DNA from: Planctomycetaceae bacterium
GTDB lineage: Bacteria; Planctomycetota; Phycisphaerae; Sedimentisphaerales; UBA12454
NCBI GenBank assembly: GCA_021371795.1
Contig: JAJFVK010000004.1
Location: forward strand, 117,922-181,921
DNA length: 64,000 nucleotides
Direction of reading: 5' to 3'
Shown here: in pieces, positions 9,714 to 19,266 of the stretch
How positions within the stretch are numbered: position 1 is the stretch's first letter
Layout of the letters: every line of letters starts with the position of its first letter
The notes under the pieces: generated by a model
Seen by the model: only the letters and a program-made list of their open reading frames with translations
What the model was told of the DNA's origin: nothing
Database searches by the model: none
Program-made: the position numbers and the translations under genes

Positions 9714-9742
9714 ATAATACCAGAACAACGAGGTTTTGTCAA
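9714..9742 (-). promoter_or_regulatory. trp operon promoter
   Basis: A consensus TTGACA (9737-9742) and TATTAT (9714-9719) with a 17-base spacer, directly before the leader peptide. Divergent from the ahcY promoter 25 bases away. No obvious palindromic operator overlaps it, in keeping with control by attenuation. Confidence 0.85.
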
Positions 9743-9767
9743 TAGGTATGATAAATTTTTTGTTTGC

Positions 9768-9796
9768 TTGCCAAAAGCAGGGTTATTCCTTATATT
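9768..9796 (+). promoter_or_regulatory. ahcY promoter
   Basis: TTGCCA (9768-9773) and TATATT (9791-9796) with 17-base spacing, 34 bases before the ahcY start. No S-adenosylhomocysteine riboswitch fits in the short leader. Confidence 0.6.
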
Positions 9797-9830
9797 AACA
9801 CCGATAAAATTCAGAAAATGGAGTAAAAAA

Positions 9831-11255
9831 ATGGATATTATGAAATATGACGCGTCTTTACTGTACAAAGTAGCAGATATAGCTCTTGCCGAATGGGGCA
9901 GGAAAGAACTCGACCTTGCCCGTAATGAAATGCCGGGTTTGATGGCACTTCGTGAAAAATACGGCAAAGAAAAACCGCTCAAAGGGCTGCGAATCAGCGG
10001 TTCGCTTCATATGACAATCCAGACAGCAATGCTGATTGAAACGCTCGTTGAACTCGGCGCCAAAGTCCGCTGGGCATCGTGCAATATATTCAGTACACAA
10101 GACCACGCGGCGGCAGCTATCGCCAAGGAAGGTCTTGCTGCTGTTTTCGCCTGGAAGGGTGAATCGCTTGAGGAATATTGGTGGTGCACCGAACAGGCAC
10201 TGATTTGGCCGGATGGAAACGGACCAGATTTACTCGTCGATGACGGCGGCGATGCAACACTGTTTGTTCATCAGGGCGTCAAGGTAGAGAAAACCCCATC
10301 ACTTTTGAATCAGCCGAGCGATAATCACGAAATGCAGATTATTATGAGTCGCCTGAAAGCGAGCGTTGCTGAAAAGCCGCAGCGCTGGACAAAAATCGCA
10401 AAGGCAATCAAAGGCGTTTCCGAAGAAACAACCACCGGCGTCGGCAGACTTTATCAGATGCAGAACGACGGTTCTCTTTTGTTCCCGGCTATCAATGTTA
10501 ATGACTCCGTTACGAAATCCAAATTCGATAATCTTTACGGCTGTCGTGAATCGCTGGCCGATGGTTTGAAACGCGCTACTGATATTATGGTTGCCGGCAA
10601 ATGCGTTGTCGTTTGCGGTTATGGTGACGTCGGCAAGGGCTGTGCCCAGTCGATGCGTGGATTTGGTGCGAGAGTTATCATTACTGAAATCGACCCGATT
10701 TGCGCTTTGCAGGCATCAATGGAAGGTTACGAAGTTAAAAGACTCGAGCAGGTCGTCGAGCAGGCCGATATTTTCGTAAGTGCTACCGGCTGCTGCAATG
10801 TTATCCGCGGCGAGCACATGGAAAAAATGAAAAACGAAGCGATTGTCTGCAACATCGGACACTTCGACCACGAAATAGAAATGTCATATCTTGAAAAGAA
10901 CAAAAACTGCAAACGCGACGTTATCAAGCCGCAGGTTGACAAGTGGACGCTTCAGTCCGGCAGGTCGATTATCGTTTTGGCCGAGGGCAGACTTGTAAAT
11001 CTCGGCTGCGCGACAGGTCATCCGAGTTTCGTAATGAGCAACAGCTTCACAAATCAGAGTCTTGCACAGATAATGCTCGCAAAAGGCGGCCTCGAGAACA
11101 AAGTTTATACGCTGCCCAAGCATCTCGATGAGGAAGTCGCAAGACTGCACCTTGGCAGATTAAGTGTTTGTCTGACGAAACTTACGCCGGAGCAGGCGAA
11201 GTATCTCGGCATTCCGGTCGATGGTCCGTTTAAGCCGGAACGCTATCGTTACTAA
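9831..11255 (+). CDS. ahcY: Adenosylhomocysteinase
   Basis: NAD-dependent hydrolysis of S-adenosylhomocysteine to homocysteine and adenosine, removing the inhibitor left by methyltransferases. 474 residues. [11 protein letters not shown] and [12 protein letters not shown] form the substrate site, GYGDVGKG the NAD loop, [11 protein letters not shown] the hinge, and PFKPERYRY the C-terminus that closes the neighbouring NAD site. The ATG at 9831 has GGAG nine bases before it; the upstream ATG at 9768 lies within the promoter. Likely cotranscribed with the archease gene five bases on. Confidence 0.97.
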   Translation: MDIMKYDASLLYKVADIALAEWGRKELDLARNEMPGLMALREKYGKEKPLKGLRISGSLHMTIQTAMLIETLVELGAKVRWASCNIFSTQDHAAAAIAKEGLAAVFAWKGESLEEYWWCTEQALIWPDGNGPDLLVDDGGDATLFVHQGVKVEKTPSLLNQPSDNHEMQIIMSRLKASVAEKPQRWTKIAKAIKGVSEETTTGVGRLYQMQNDGSLLFPAINVNDSVTKSKFDNLYGCRESLADGLKRATDIMVAGKCVVVCGYGDVGKGCAQSMRGFGARVIITEIDPICALQASMEGYEVKRLEQVVEQADIFVSATGCCNVIRGEHMEKMKNEAIVCNIGHFDHEIEMSYLEKNKNCKRDVIKPQVDKWTLQSGRSIIVLAEGRLVNLGCATGHPSFVMSNSFTNQSLAQIMLAKGGLENKVYTLPKHLDEEVARLHLGRLSVCLTKLTPEQAKYLGIPVDGPFKPERYRY

Positions 11256-11260
11256 TTAAT

Positions 11261-11668
11261 ATGTGGGAACATTTTGCACATCAATCCGATATCGGCATAA
11301 GAGCACAGGCCGACAGTTTGGGCGGTGCGTTTGAAGATGCTGCCGTCGGACTTACCGCAATCGTTACTGACCCTTCAGCGGTAATCCCTGCGCAGTCTGT
11401 GAATATAGAATGTCTCGGCGAAGATGAAGAGGATTTGTTTTTCAAGTGGATGAGCAAAATTATTTTCGAGATGGACGTTCGCAAAATGCTGTTCAGCAAA
11501 TATGAAGTCAAAATCGATAGCTTAAAACTTTCTGCTGTTGCGTGGGGTGAGAAAGTCAATTTCGGAAGGCACTCTCCTGCTGTCGAATCCAAGGCAGTAA
11601 CTCTCAATCAGTTATGCGTAAAAAACGAAAATGGCAAATGGATTTGTCAATGCGTTATAGATGTATAA
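11261..11668 (+). CDS. Archease, RtcB-activating protein
   Basis: 135 residues, starting WEHFAHQSDIGIRAQADSLGGAFEDAA, the archease signature with its metal-binding Asp/His set. Archease helps RtcB guanylylation and turnover. Its position directly before rtcB supports the call. Confidence 0.93.
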   Translation: MWEHFAHQSDIGIRAQADSLGGAFEDAAVGLTAIVTDPSAVIPAQSVNIECLGEDEEDLFFKWMSKIIFEMDVRKMLFSKYEVKIDSLKLSAVAWGEKVNFGRHSPAVESKAVTLNQLCVKNENGKWICQCVIDV

Positions 11669-11673
11669 ATAAT

Positions 11674-11704
11674 TTGTGTATATTCGTGTTAATTCGTGGT
11701 TAAT
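11674..11704. repeat. 'attcgtg' dispersed repeat, copy 1
   Basis: 'tattcgtgttaattcgtggt' between archease and rtcB. Variants occur at 26072-26104 and 32986-33016. Confidence 0.6.
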
Positions 11705-11715
11705 TTTGGTGGTAT

Positions 11716-13146
11716 ATGGCGAAGCCTGAATTAAAACGTGTTTCGGAATATTGCTGGCGGATTGAGCCTTTCGGCAGAATGACTGTGCCGGGTGTGATTT
11801 TCGCCGACCATAATTTGATAAACGACATCGACGAAAAAACAATGTCGCAGGTTTGCAATGTCGCTGCGCTGCCGGGCATTGTCAAGGCGTCGTTCGCGAT
11901 GCCCGATGCGCACATGGGTTATGGTTTTTGCATCGGCGGAGTCGCGGCGTTCGACCCGGACGCGGGCGGCGTGATTTCAGGCGGCGGCGTCGGGTTCGAT
12001 ATTTCCTGCGGTGTGCGGACATTTCATACCGGTTTGACACTCGACGATATTAAAAGCAATAAAGAAAAACTTGCCGATGCGTTGTTCCGCGATATTCCAG
12101 CGGGCGTCGGAAGTACCGGCACGATATCGCTGACAAATGAAGCGATGGATAATATGCTCGCGGGCGGCGCGGTGTGGGCTGTCGAACGAGGCTTCGGCAC
12201 AAAAGAAGACCTCGACTACATCGAAGAACACGGTGTTATCAAAGGCGCGAATCCTGCTAAAGTTTCAGCCGATGCAAAACGCAGGCAGCGTGATGAGATG
12301 GGAACGCTCGGCAGCGGAAATCATTATCTCGAAATGCAGCGCGTTGCTGAAATTTATGACACACAAATTGCCGAAGGTTTCGGAATAAAAAAAGGTGATT
12401 TGCTTATAAGCATTCACTGCGGCTCGCGCGGGCTGGGTCATCAAATTGGAACTGACTATCTGCGGCAAATGGCGAACGATGCGCCGAAATATGGAATCGA
12501 ATTGCCGGATAGGGAGCTTGCGTCTGTGCCGATAAATAGTCCGCTTGGTCAGGATTATCTGGGCGCGATGCGGGCAGGAATAAATTGCGCGCTTGCAAAC
12601 AGACAAATTCTTACTGCTCTTGTTCGCAAAACTTTTGCGAAGATTTTTCCGAAGGCAGAATTGAAAATGCTTTACGATGTAAGTCATAACACTGCTAAAA
12701 TAGAAGCACACGAAGTTGACGGCAAAATGAAAGAACTGCTGATTCACCGCAAAGGCGCAACGCGGTCGTTCGGACCCGGAAGCAGTGATTTGCCAGCCAG
12801 ATATAAACCGTTCGGCCAGCCCGTTCTTATCGGCGGAAGTATGGGAACGGCTTCATATATATTAGCAGGTACAACCGAGAGCGAGAACTTAGCGTTCAGT
12901 TCCGCCTGCCACGGCGCGGGGCGAAGTATGAGCAGAACAGCGGCAACAAAAAAATATCAGGGCAATCAGATTGTCAAAGACCTTGCGCAAAGAAAAATCA
13001 TTATCAAATCCCGCTCAATGCGGGGCCTCGCAGAGGAGGCCCCTGGTGCTTATAAGAATGTAAGCGCTGTTGTCGAGGCGACTGCCAACGCTGGCCTCGC
13101 AAAAAAAGTCGCAAGATTAACTCCCCTGATTTGCGTCAAGGGGTAA
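11716..13146 (+). CDS. rtcB: RNA-splicing ligase RtcB
   Basis: GTP- and manganese-dependent ligase joining 2',3'-cyclic phosphate and 5'-OH RNA ends, used in RNA repair. 476 residues. The metal site is Asp95 and Cys98 in GVGFDISCG; further motifs are GSGNHYLE, IHCGSRGLGHQ, HRKGATRSFGPG and CHGAGRSMSR, which holds the guanylylated His. Pairs with archease upstream. It ends two bases from the converging lysA. Confidence 0.97.
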   Translation: MAKPELKRVSEYCWRIEPFGRMTVPGVIFADHNLINDIDEKTMSQVCNVAALPGIVKASFAMPDAHMGYGFCIGGVAAFDPDAGGVISGGGVGFDISCGVRTFHTGLTLDDIKSNKEKLADALFRDIPAGVGSTGTISLTNEAMDNMLAGGAVWAVERGFGTKEDLDYIEEHGVIKGANPAKVSADAKRRQRDEMGTLGSGNHYLEMQRVAEIYDTQIAEGFGIKKGDLLISIHCGSRGLGHQIGTDYLRQMANDAPKYGIELPDRELASVPINSPLGQDYLGAMRAGINCALANRQILTALVRKTFAKIFPKAELKMLYDVSHNTAKIEAHEVDGKMKELLIHRKGATRSFGPGSSDLPARYKPFGQPVLIGGSMGTASYILAGTTESENLAFSSACHGAGRSMSRTAATKKYQGNQIVKDLAQRKIIIKSRSMRGLAEEAPGAYKNVSAVVEATANAGLAKKVARLTPLICVKG

Positions 13147-13147
13147 T

Positions 13148-14425
13148 TTACTTTTCCAACGCAATCAAATCTTTATAGCTTTGGCGTTTGCGGATGACGG
13201 TGAATTTTTTGCCGTCAACCAGCACTTCAGGTAATAACGGCCGGGCGTTGTAATTGCTCGACATTGTATGGCCGTACGCGCCGGCTGTGAAAACCGCGAT
13301 TAAATCGCCGCGTTTGACAGGAGGCAATGCCCTGTCTTTTGCGAAGAAGTCTGCGCCTTCGCAAATCGGTCCGACAACATCGACAAACTCAAGCTTTTTG
13401 ATATTCAGTTTTTCAGTACGTTTCACAGCGGTAAATTCTTTTGTAACTTTTGCCGGCCAGATAAAATGGAACGCATCATACAGACACGGTCTGATTAAAT
13501 CGTTCATACCGGCGTCAACGATAACGAATTTTTTATTGCCGCCCTGTTTGAGATATAAAACTTTCGTAAGCAGAATTGCGGCGTTTGCGATAATGCTTTT
13601 TCCCGGTTCGAGAACGAGTTTAAGGTTTTTGCCGCGCAGCAGCGGGACAATGCCCTTTGCGTAATCGGCTGCGCCCGGTACGCTGTCGCTTTGATACGCT
13701 GCGCCATATCCGCCGCCCAGGTCGAGCATTTCAATTGCAAAACCTTTGCTGCGCAGCGAATCAATCAGCGGCAGGATTTTTTTAATCGCTTCGCAATATG
13801 GGTCAATAGTTTTTCCACCGGAGCCCAGATGCACGTGAATTGCGCAAAGGTTTACATATTGATTTTTGCCATATTGCGCGAAAACTTTTTCAGCACGTTC
13901 GATATCCACGCCGAATTTAGTTTCTTTTTTGCCGGTTGTGATAAATTTATGTGTCTTCGGGTCAACATCAGGATTGACACGCAGAGCGGCCTTTGTTTTT
14001 TTGCCGACTTTTTTCGCCAGGCCGATAAGATTTTCCAGTTCGGCTTCGGATTCAATATTGAAATAACCGATGCCGGCTTTCAATGCCGCGGTGATTTCCT
14101 CATCGGTTTTGCCTGCGCCTGCGAAGACGATTTTTTTCATATTGACGTCAGTTTGTTTTGCGCGGAAAAGTTCGCCGCCGCTGACGATATCAAAACCGCT
14201 GCCGGCCTTTGCGAGCATTTTCAAAATATTGATATTTCCGCACGCCTTGACAGAATAACAAATCGTCGTGTCGAGAGCGGAGAACGCTTTTTTGATTTTA
14301 TTGAAGTGGTCGAGTATTGTCGCTTTGCTGTAAATGTATGCAGGTGTGCCGACGGCTTTAGCGATTTTCTCAACGTCAACATCTTCGGCCAACAGTTTGC
14401 CTTTTTTATACTGAAAAGAATCCAT
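13148..14425 (-). CDS. lysA: Diaminopimelate decarboxylase
   Basis: Last step of lysine synthesis, PLP-dependent. 425 residues. The PLP lysine is Lys60 in CYSVKAC (usually AVKAN). EPGKSIIANA, CEGADFF and GAYGHTMSSNYNARP form the rest of the site. It starts eight bases after hypB and so looks like the distal gene of the perR-hyp array, an odd partner for hydrogenase maturation genes. Codon use and length are ordinary. Confidence 0.95.
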   Translation of the reverse strand: MDSFQYKKGKLLAEDVDVEKIAKAVGTPAYIYSKATILDHFNKIKKAFSALDTTICYSVKACGNINILKMLAKAGSGFDIVSGGELFRAKQTDVNMKKIVFAGAGKTDEEITAALKAGIGYFNIESEAELENLIGLAKKVGKKTKAALRVNPDVDPKTHKFITTGKKETKFGVDIERAEKVFAQYGKNQYVNLCAIHVHLGSGGKTIDPYCEAIKKILPLIDSLRSKGFAIEMLDLGGGYGAAYQSDSVPGAADYAKGIVPLLRGKNLKLVLEPGKSIIANAAILLTKVLYLKQGGNKKFVIVDAGMNDLIRPCLYDAFHFIWPAKVTKEFTAVKRTEKLNIKKLEFVDVVGPICEGADFFAKDRALPPVKRGDLIAVFTAGAYGHTMSSNYNARPLLPEVLVDGKKFTVIRKRQSYKDLIALEK

Positions 14426-14433
14426 ATTAATCC

Positions 14434-15099
14434 TTATTTAGGCCGCCTCGCGCGGCGGCCGCTAAACATAATGAGCCAATTAAACCATTTGTCCAAACCG
14501 GCTAATGTTTTAGCCGAAATCTCGAAAATTTTCAAATGTTTATTTAATTTTCGTGCGTCGCGTTTGGCTTTGGCGATACTGAAATCCAGATGTTTTGCCA
14601 GGTCGATTTTATTAATCAGCAGAACATCGGCCTTTGCGAATGAGCCGGGATATTTTACGCATTTGTCGTCGCCCTCTGTTGTCGAGAGCACGACCACGCG
14701 CGCAATCTCGCCCAAATCGAAGTCCGACGGGCACACGAGATTGCCGACGTTTTCAATTACCAGCACATCGAGGTTTTCAGTATCTAACTTATGCACGGCC
14801 TTTGTGATTTGGTCTGCGTTTAAGTGGCAGGCGCCTTTGGTTTCAATCTGAATAGCCTGTAAACCTGTCTTGCGGATTCTCTCGGCGTCGCGCTCAGTGT
14901 AAAGGTCGCCCTCGATGACCGCTATTTTAATTTTTTTCTTCAGAGCCTTTGCGGTCTGTTCGAGAATTGTTGTTTTCCCGCTGCCCGGAGATGAAATCAT
15001 ATTAATGCACAGAATATTGTTTCGTTTGAAAAATTTTCTGTTCGCCGAGGCGTAATCATCATTCTTTGCCAGTATTTTTTGTGCTAATTTAATTTTCAT
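14434..15099 (-). CDS. hypB: Hydrogenase/urease nickel incorporation GTPase HypB
   Basis: GTPase that drives nickel insertion into [NiFe] hydrogenase together with HypA. 221 residues. P-loop SSPGSGKTT (about 36-44), metal-binding Cys-His in GACHLNADQ, NKIDL for guanine. It lacks the His-rich and CxxCGC N-terminal extensions of some homologues, so it probably does not store nickel. Its start overlaps the hypA stop by one base (TGATG). Confidence 0.95.
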   Translation of the reverse strand: MKIKLAQKILAKNDDYASANRKFFKRNNILCINMISSPGSGKTTILEQTAKALKKKIKIAVIEGDLYTERDAERIRKTGLQAIQIETKGACHLNADQITKAVHKLDTENLDVLVIENVGNLVCPSDFDLGEIARVVVLSTTEGDDKCVKYPGSFAKADVLLINKIDLAKHLDFSIAKAKRDARKLNKHLKIFEISAKTLAGLDKWFNWLIMFSGRRARRPK

Positions 15100-15443
15100 C
15101 AGTTTTCCTCGAACTCAATTTCTTCAAGTAACAGCGGCGCATCTTCGCCGATTTTAATATCGTTTTTGCTGCACTTCGGGCAGCATGGGTCATACAAATC
15201 ATAATTAAATTTTTTACTACAGTTTTCGCAGGTCGCTTTTAGCGGTATGTGTTTGATTTTTAGTTTCGCGTCTTTGCAAATTGTTTCCTCGGCTGCGATG
15301 TCAAATGCGAATTTCATAGCCTCGTCGTTTATCGCGTTTATCTGTCCGCAGCTTATAACGACGCGAATGACTCTGCCGTGTTTGTTTGGAACCTGCGAGA
15401 GAATCGAATCGATAATACTTTCCGCAACCATCGCCTCGTGCAT
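15099..15443 (-). CDS. hypA: Hydrogenase maturation nickel metallochaperone HypA
   Basis: 114 residues. Nickel is bound by the N-terminal Met-His-Glu, so the start must be the ATG at 15443 that gives MHEAM, not the TTG two codons earlier. The zinc site is CENC then CPKC. One-base overlaps with hypE and hypB suggest strict coupling. Confidence 0.94.
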   Translation of the reverse strand: MHEAMVAESIIDSILSQVPNKHGRVIRVVISCGQINAINDEAMKFAFDIAAEETICKDAKLKIKHIPLKATCENCSKKFNYDLYDPCCPKCSKNDIKIGEDAPLLLEEIEFEEN

Positions 15444-16456
15444 CAGCAAATCCTCGGCAATTCTCTGCCTGACGGCATTTGTACAATTCTTCTTGCTCCG
15501 ATTTTTGTAATCAGTTCGACAATCGGCTCGTCAGTTTTAATGACCTGTCCGATTATAGCTGCGTCTTTTCCATTTTTGCATTGTTTGCAGATTTGCAGGC
15601 ATTCGTCAGCCCGCTCGGCCGAAATAACGATAACAACTTTTCCTTCGTTTGCGATATCCAAAATATCAAAGCCCAGCATGTCCGCTGCCGCGCGTGTTGA
15701 TGGATGAACCGGTATAGTGTTTTCATCTATTTCAATGCCGTAGTTCGTTTGATTGGAGATTTCGTTTAGTGTTGCCGCCAGACCGCCGCGTGTCGGGTCG
15801 CGCATAAATTTTATATTTTCACCCAGTGAGTCAATTATCTTTTCACAAATTTCAGCGACCGAGCCGCAGTCGCTTTGAATTTCCGTTTCAAATTTCATTC
15901 CTTCTCTGTGCGACATTATCGTCATACCGTGATCGCCGAGAGTTCCGCTTACGATAATTTTATCGCCGGCGGAAATTCTTTCAAAACCCATTTTCGCTTT
16001 CGGCAGTTTCAATCCGATGCCTGAAGTTGTAATGAAAAGTTTGTCAGCCGCGCCTGCTTCGACTACTTTTGTATCGCCGCAGACAATTTTCACGTTTTCT
16101 TCTTTGATTGTTTTGGCGACACTATTCATAATCTGTCGCAAAACTTCAATTTCAAATCCTTCTTCGATAATAAGCGACATACTCAACGCAATCGGTTTTG
16201 CGCCGCTGACTGCAAGGTCGTTTATTGTGCCGCAGATTGACAATTTACCGATATCGCCGCCGTTGAAGAAAAGCGGTTTGACTACGAAGCCGTCGGTAGT
16301 GAAGCAAATATTGTTTTGATTGGTTTGAAGTTCGGCTGAATCTGTGAGTTTATTGAGAGTGGAATTTCCAAAAGCGGAAAGTATCACATTGCGGATAAGT
16401 TCGTCGGTCATTCTGCCGCCGCCGCCGTGAGCAAGTAGAATTTTTTCTCCGCTCAT
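15443..16456 (-). CDS. hypE: Hydrogenase maturation protein HypE
   Basis: Dehydrates the carbamoyl group on its C-terminal Cys to give the cyanide ligand of the hydrogenase iron. 337 residues, starting SGEKILLAHGGGG and ending in the required PRIC, with the last Cys as acceptor. The start at 16456 overlaps the hypD stop by four bases; upstream in-frame starts lie within hypD and give Arg-rich non-family sequence. Confidence 0.95.
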   Translation of the reverse strand: MSGEKILLAHGGGGRMTDELIRNVILSAFGNSTLNKLTDSAELQTNQNNICFTTDGFVVKPLFFNGGDIGKLSICGTINDLAVSGAKPIALSMSLIIEEGFEIEVLRQIMNSVAKTIKEENVKIVCGDTKVVEAGAADKLFITTSGIGLKLPKAKMGFERISAGDKIIVSGTLGDHGMTIMSHREGMKFETEIQSDCGSVAEICEKIIDSLGENIKFMRDPTRGGLAATLNEISNQTNYGIEIDENTIPVHPSTRAAADMLGFDILDIANEGKVVIVISAERADECLQICKQCKNGKDAAIIGQVIKTDEPIVELITKIGARRIVQMPSGRELPRIC

Positions 16457-17535
16457 TGTCTGTGCCTTCTCCTTCGGCCGTACTTGAACCACGCTGCGCA
16501 CGCGCCTTCGCTGCTGACCATACACGGGCCGACCGGTTTGTCCGGAGTGCATTGGCTTGTGAACATAGCGCACTGCGGCGGGTCGATAAGTCCGCACAGA
16601 ACTTCGCCGCACCTGCATCCTGTCAGGTCTTCTTCCGGTATGCAATTTATGTTTAATTGTTTTTCAGCGTCGAAACTGCTGAATTTGTCTTTGAGTTTTA
16701 ATGTGCTTTGTTTGATGACGCCCAGTCCCCGCCAGTAACCGTCGGCAGCATCGAACACTTCGTCAACGATTTTCTGCGCGGTTTTGTTTCCATGTTTGCT
16801 TACCGCGGCAGGATATACCGATGAAACTGCTGGCGCGGCATCGGCAAGCTGTTTGCAAATTTCCGCGATACCGTCGATTATCTGCATCGGTTCAAAACCC
16901 GCGACAACGCACGGCTTTTTATATTCCTCGACAATCGGCTTATACGCATCAGAACCGATTATTACGCTGACATGGCCGGGACAAAGAAACGCGTCGATGT
17001 TATTGTTCACCTCCGAAAGCAGCGCTCTTATCGCAGGGATTACAAGTTTATGATTGCTGAATACGAAAAGATTTTTGATGTTCTGCTGATGCGCTTCGTT
17101 TACGATAACGGCTGTCGCCGGTGCGGTTGTCTCGAAACCTACCGCAACGAAAACAATTTTTTTAGCCGGGTTTTCTTTGGCGAGTTTCAGTACATCTTCG
17201 GCACTCAACATAACTTTAATATTGCCTTTGGATGTTCGCTGCTCAAGCGAACCTTTTCTGCCGGGCACACGAATCATATCGCCGTAGGTTGCGATAATGC
17301 AGTCGTCTCTGTCGGCCAGCTCGATTACGGTGTCGATGTAGCCGTGGTCTGTGATGCAGACAGGACAGCCCGGCCCGCTTAAAAGTTTCAAACCTTCCGG
17401 AAACGCGTCCCGAAGCCCTGCCCGAAAAATGCTTACGGTATGTGTACCGCAAACTTCCATTATATTGACTCTGCGTCCGAGCGCAGTTGTTGCTCTTGCT
17501 ATCTGTTTATAAGCCCTGTTGATTCTTTCGAGCAT
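16453..17535 (-). CDS. hypD: Hydrogenase maturation protein HypD
   Basis: Iron-sulfur scaffold on which Fe(CN)2CO is built. 360 residues. MEVCGTHT, SGPGCPVCIT and a C-terminal cysteine cluster (GCRCGEVLCG, FTSQC) are present. HypC and HypF, its usual partners, are not in this window, and neither are hydrogenase subunits. It begins eight bases after the flavodiiron gene. Confidence 0.96.
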   Translation of the reverse strand: MLERINRAYKQIARATTALGRRVNIMEVCGTHTVSIFRAGLRDAFPEGLKLLSGPGCPVCITDHGYIDTVIELADRDDCIIATYGDMIRVPGRKGSLEQRTSKGNIKVMLSAEDVLKLAKENPAKKIVFVAVGFETTAPATAVIVNEAHQQNIKNLFVFSNHKLVIPAIRALLSEVNNNIDAFLCPGHVSVIIGSDAYKPIVEEYKKPCVVAGFEPMQIIDGIAEICKQLADAAPAVSSVYPAAVSKHGNKTAQKIVDEVFDAADGYWRGLGVIKQSTLKLKDKFSSFDAEKQLNINCIPEEDLTGCRCGEVLCGLIDPPQCAMFTSQCTPDKPVGPCMVSSEGACAAWFKYGRRRRHRQ

Positions 17536-17543
17536 TTTTTGTT

Positions 17544-18725
17544 TTATTTCCTTATCAGTTCCTTGTGTTTTTCAGCAATCTTTTCCGCCAGTTCGTCGAT
17601 CTTTTTGAAATCCTGTTCTTTTGGCAGCCCTTTTACCAGCACAGGCTCGAATAATTCAGCCTTTGTGTTGGGAACCATCTGCTTCAACTGTTCGACAATT
17701 TTGCCGCCCCAACTGAAAGAGCCTAAAAATGCCAGATATTTTGTTTTCGGACGAAGCGCGTTTACCAGAAACGCCGCGTAAGCCGCCGCCGGATGCAAAC
17801 CGGTCAAAAACGTCGGCGAAGCAAGCACTATACCCGCTGCGTCAACAGTTTCAATAGCTAATTCGCCAATATCCGCGCCGACAAGATTAAACTGCTGAAC
17901 GCTGATGCCGCGATTCATAAGTGCGTCAACAAGATGTTCGACCATCAGTTTTGTGCTTTCGTGCATTGAGACATAAGCAACGATGACTTTATTTGCTACC
18001 TTGCTGTCATCTATCCACTCTTTGTATGCGTCGATAATGAATTGCGGATTGTTATATAACGGGCCGTGACTCGGTGCGATAATCTTTAAATCAAGTGCCT
18101 GAACCTTTTCGATATTTTTCGAGATTATGCTCCTGAACGGCATCATAATTTCCGCGTAGTAACGCTTGTTGCACTCGATAACTTTTTCCATATCGGTTGC
18201 GAACAATTCAGATGTCGCAAGATGTGAGCCGAAGAAATCGCACGAGAACAGAATTTTGTCCTCCGGTAGATAAGTTGACATTGTTTCCGGCCAGTGAACC
18301 CACGGCGTTAAAAGAAATTTCAGCGTTTTATTGCCGAGCGAAATTTCCTGACCATCTTCTACGACAAAGAATTTATCTTCTTCGATTTCGAGCAGGTCAA
18401 TCAACATTCCTTTGCATTTGCTATTAGTAACAAGTTTGGCATCCGGAAAAAGCTGCAAAATATTCGGCAACGAACCGGAATGGTCCTGCTCGGCGTGATT
18501 GGCGATAACATAATCAATTTTTTTAACGCCAAGTTCAGCAAGATTCGTCAAAAGCTCATTGCATTTCGGCGGGTCAACGGTTTCAATCAACGCAGTTTTT
18601 TCACTGCCTTTAATTAAATATGCGTTGTAACTTGTTCCGTCCGGCAGCGGAATAATTTCATCGAATAATCTTCTGTCCCAGTCGATAGCTCCGACTGCGA
18701 ATACATCTTTGGTAACACATCTCAT
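17544..18725 (-). CDS. Flavodiiron protein (oxygen/nitric oxide reductase)
   Basis: 393 residues. A metallo-beta-lactamase-type diiron domain with NHAEQDH (His77, Glu79, Asp81, His82), CDFFGSH and PSHGPLY is followed by a flavodoxin domain from about 250. No rubredoxin domain is fused. The family reduces O2 to water or NO to N2O in anaerobes; electrons may come from the rubredoxin-like part of rubrerythrin or a rubredoxin elsewhere. Its start overlaps the tpx stop by one base. Confidence 0.94.
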   Translation of the reverse strand: MRCVTKDVFAVGAIDWDRRLFDEIIPLPDGTSYNAYLIKGSEKTALIETVDPPKCNELLTNLAELGVKKIDYVIANHAEQDHSGSLPNILQLFPDAKLVTNSKCKGMLIDLLEIEEDKFFVVEDGQEISLGNKTLKFLLTPWVHWPETMSTYLPEDKILFSCDFFGSHLATSELFATDMEKVIECNKRYYAEIMMPFRSIISKNIEKVQALDLKIIAPSHGPLYNNPQFIIDAYKEWIDDSKVANKVIVAYVSMHESTKLMVEHLVDALMNRGISVQQFNLVGADIGELAIETVDAAGIVLASPTFLTGLHPAAAYAAFLVNALRPKTKYLAFLGSFSWGGKIVEQLKQMVPNTKAELFEPVLVKGLPKEQDFKKIDELAEKIAEKHKELIRK

Positions 18726-19237
18726 TATTTTAATTCCTTTACTGTTTTTATAGCCTGTGCGTAGTTTGGCTCCTGCGCGATTTCAGGCACAAGTTCTGCG
18801 TACCGTATAACGCCGGTTTTGTCAACAACAAACACCGCTCGCGCCAAAAGACGCAGGTCTTTTATCAATACTCCGTAAGCCTGGCCAAACGAAACTGTCC
18901 TGTGGTCGCTTAATGTTACCACGTTCTTAATGCCGGCCGCGCCGCACCAGCGTTTCTGTGCGAAAGGCAAATCCGTACTGATTGTCAGAACTTTGACGTC
19001 ATCGCCCAGCGAAGCGGCTTCCTGATTAAACTTACGCGTCATTGTGTCGCAAACGCCGGTGTCAAGAGAAGGTACTGCACAAATCACGCAGATTTTCCCG
19101 GCGAACGAACTTAAACGAATATTCGACAAATCGTTAGCTGTTACTTCAAAATCCGGTGCCTTATCGCCAACTTTTACTTCGCTGCCGATAAGCGTAATCG
19201 GATTGCCCTTCATCGTTACAATACCTTTTCTTTCCAT
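18725..19237 (-). CDS. tpx: Thiol peroxidase
   Basis: Peroxiredoxin of the Tpx type, 170 residues. The peroxidatic Cys is in SLDTGVCDTM and the resolving Cys in RWCGA, as in E. coli Tpx. The ATG at 19237 has GAGG six bases upstream; the in-frame TTG at 19249 would overlap it. Cotranscribed with rubrerythrin and the flavodiiron gene, so peroxide and oxygen removal are coupled. Confidence 0.95.
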   Translation of the reverse strand: MERKGIVTMKGNPITLIGSEVKVGDKAPDFEVTANDLSNIRLSSFAGKICVICAVPSLDTGVCDTMTRKFNQEAASLGDDVKVLTISTDLPFAQKRWCGAAGIKNVVTLSDHRTVSFGQAYGVLIKDLRLLARAVFVVDKTGVIRYAELVPEIAQEPNYAQAIKTVKELK

Positions 19238-19266
19238 AAGACACCTCAAATAAGTTTAAGACTCGA

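Noticed and set aside
9720..9830. S-adenosylhomocysteine riboswitch before ahcY
   Set aside because: The leader after the predicted promoter is about 30 bases, too short for the known fold.
13691..14851. Long plus-strand open frame of 386 residues
   Set aside because: Antisense to lysA and hypB, which have full family motifs; Cys/Phe-rich translation with no domain.
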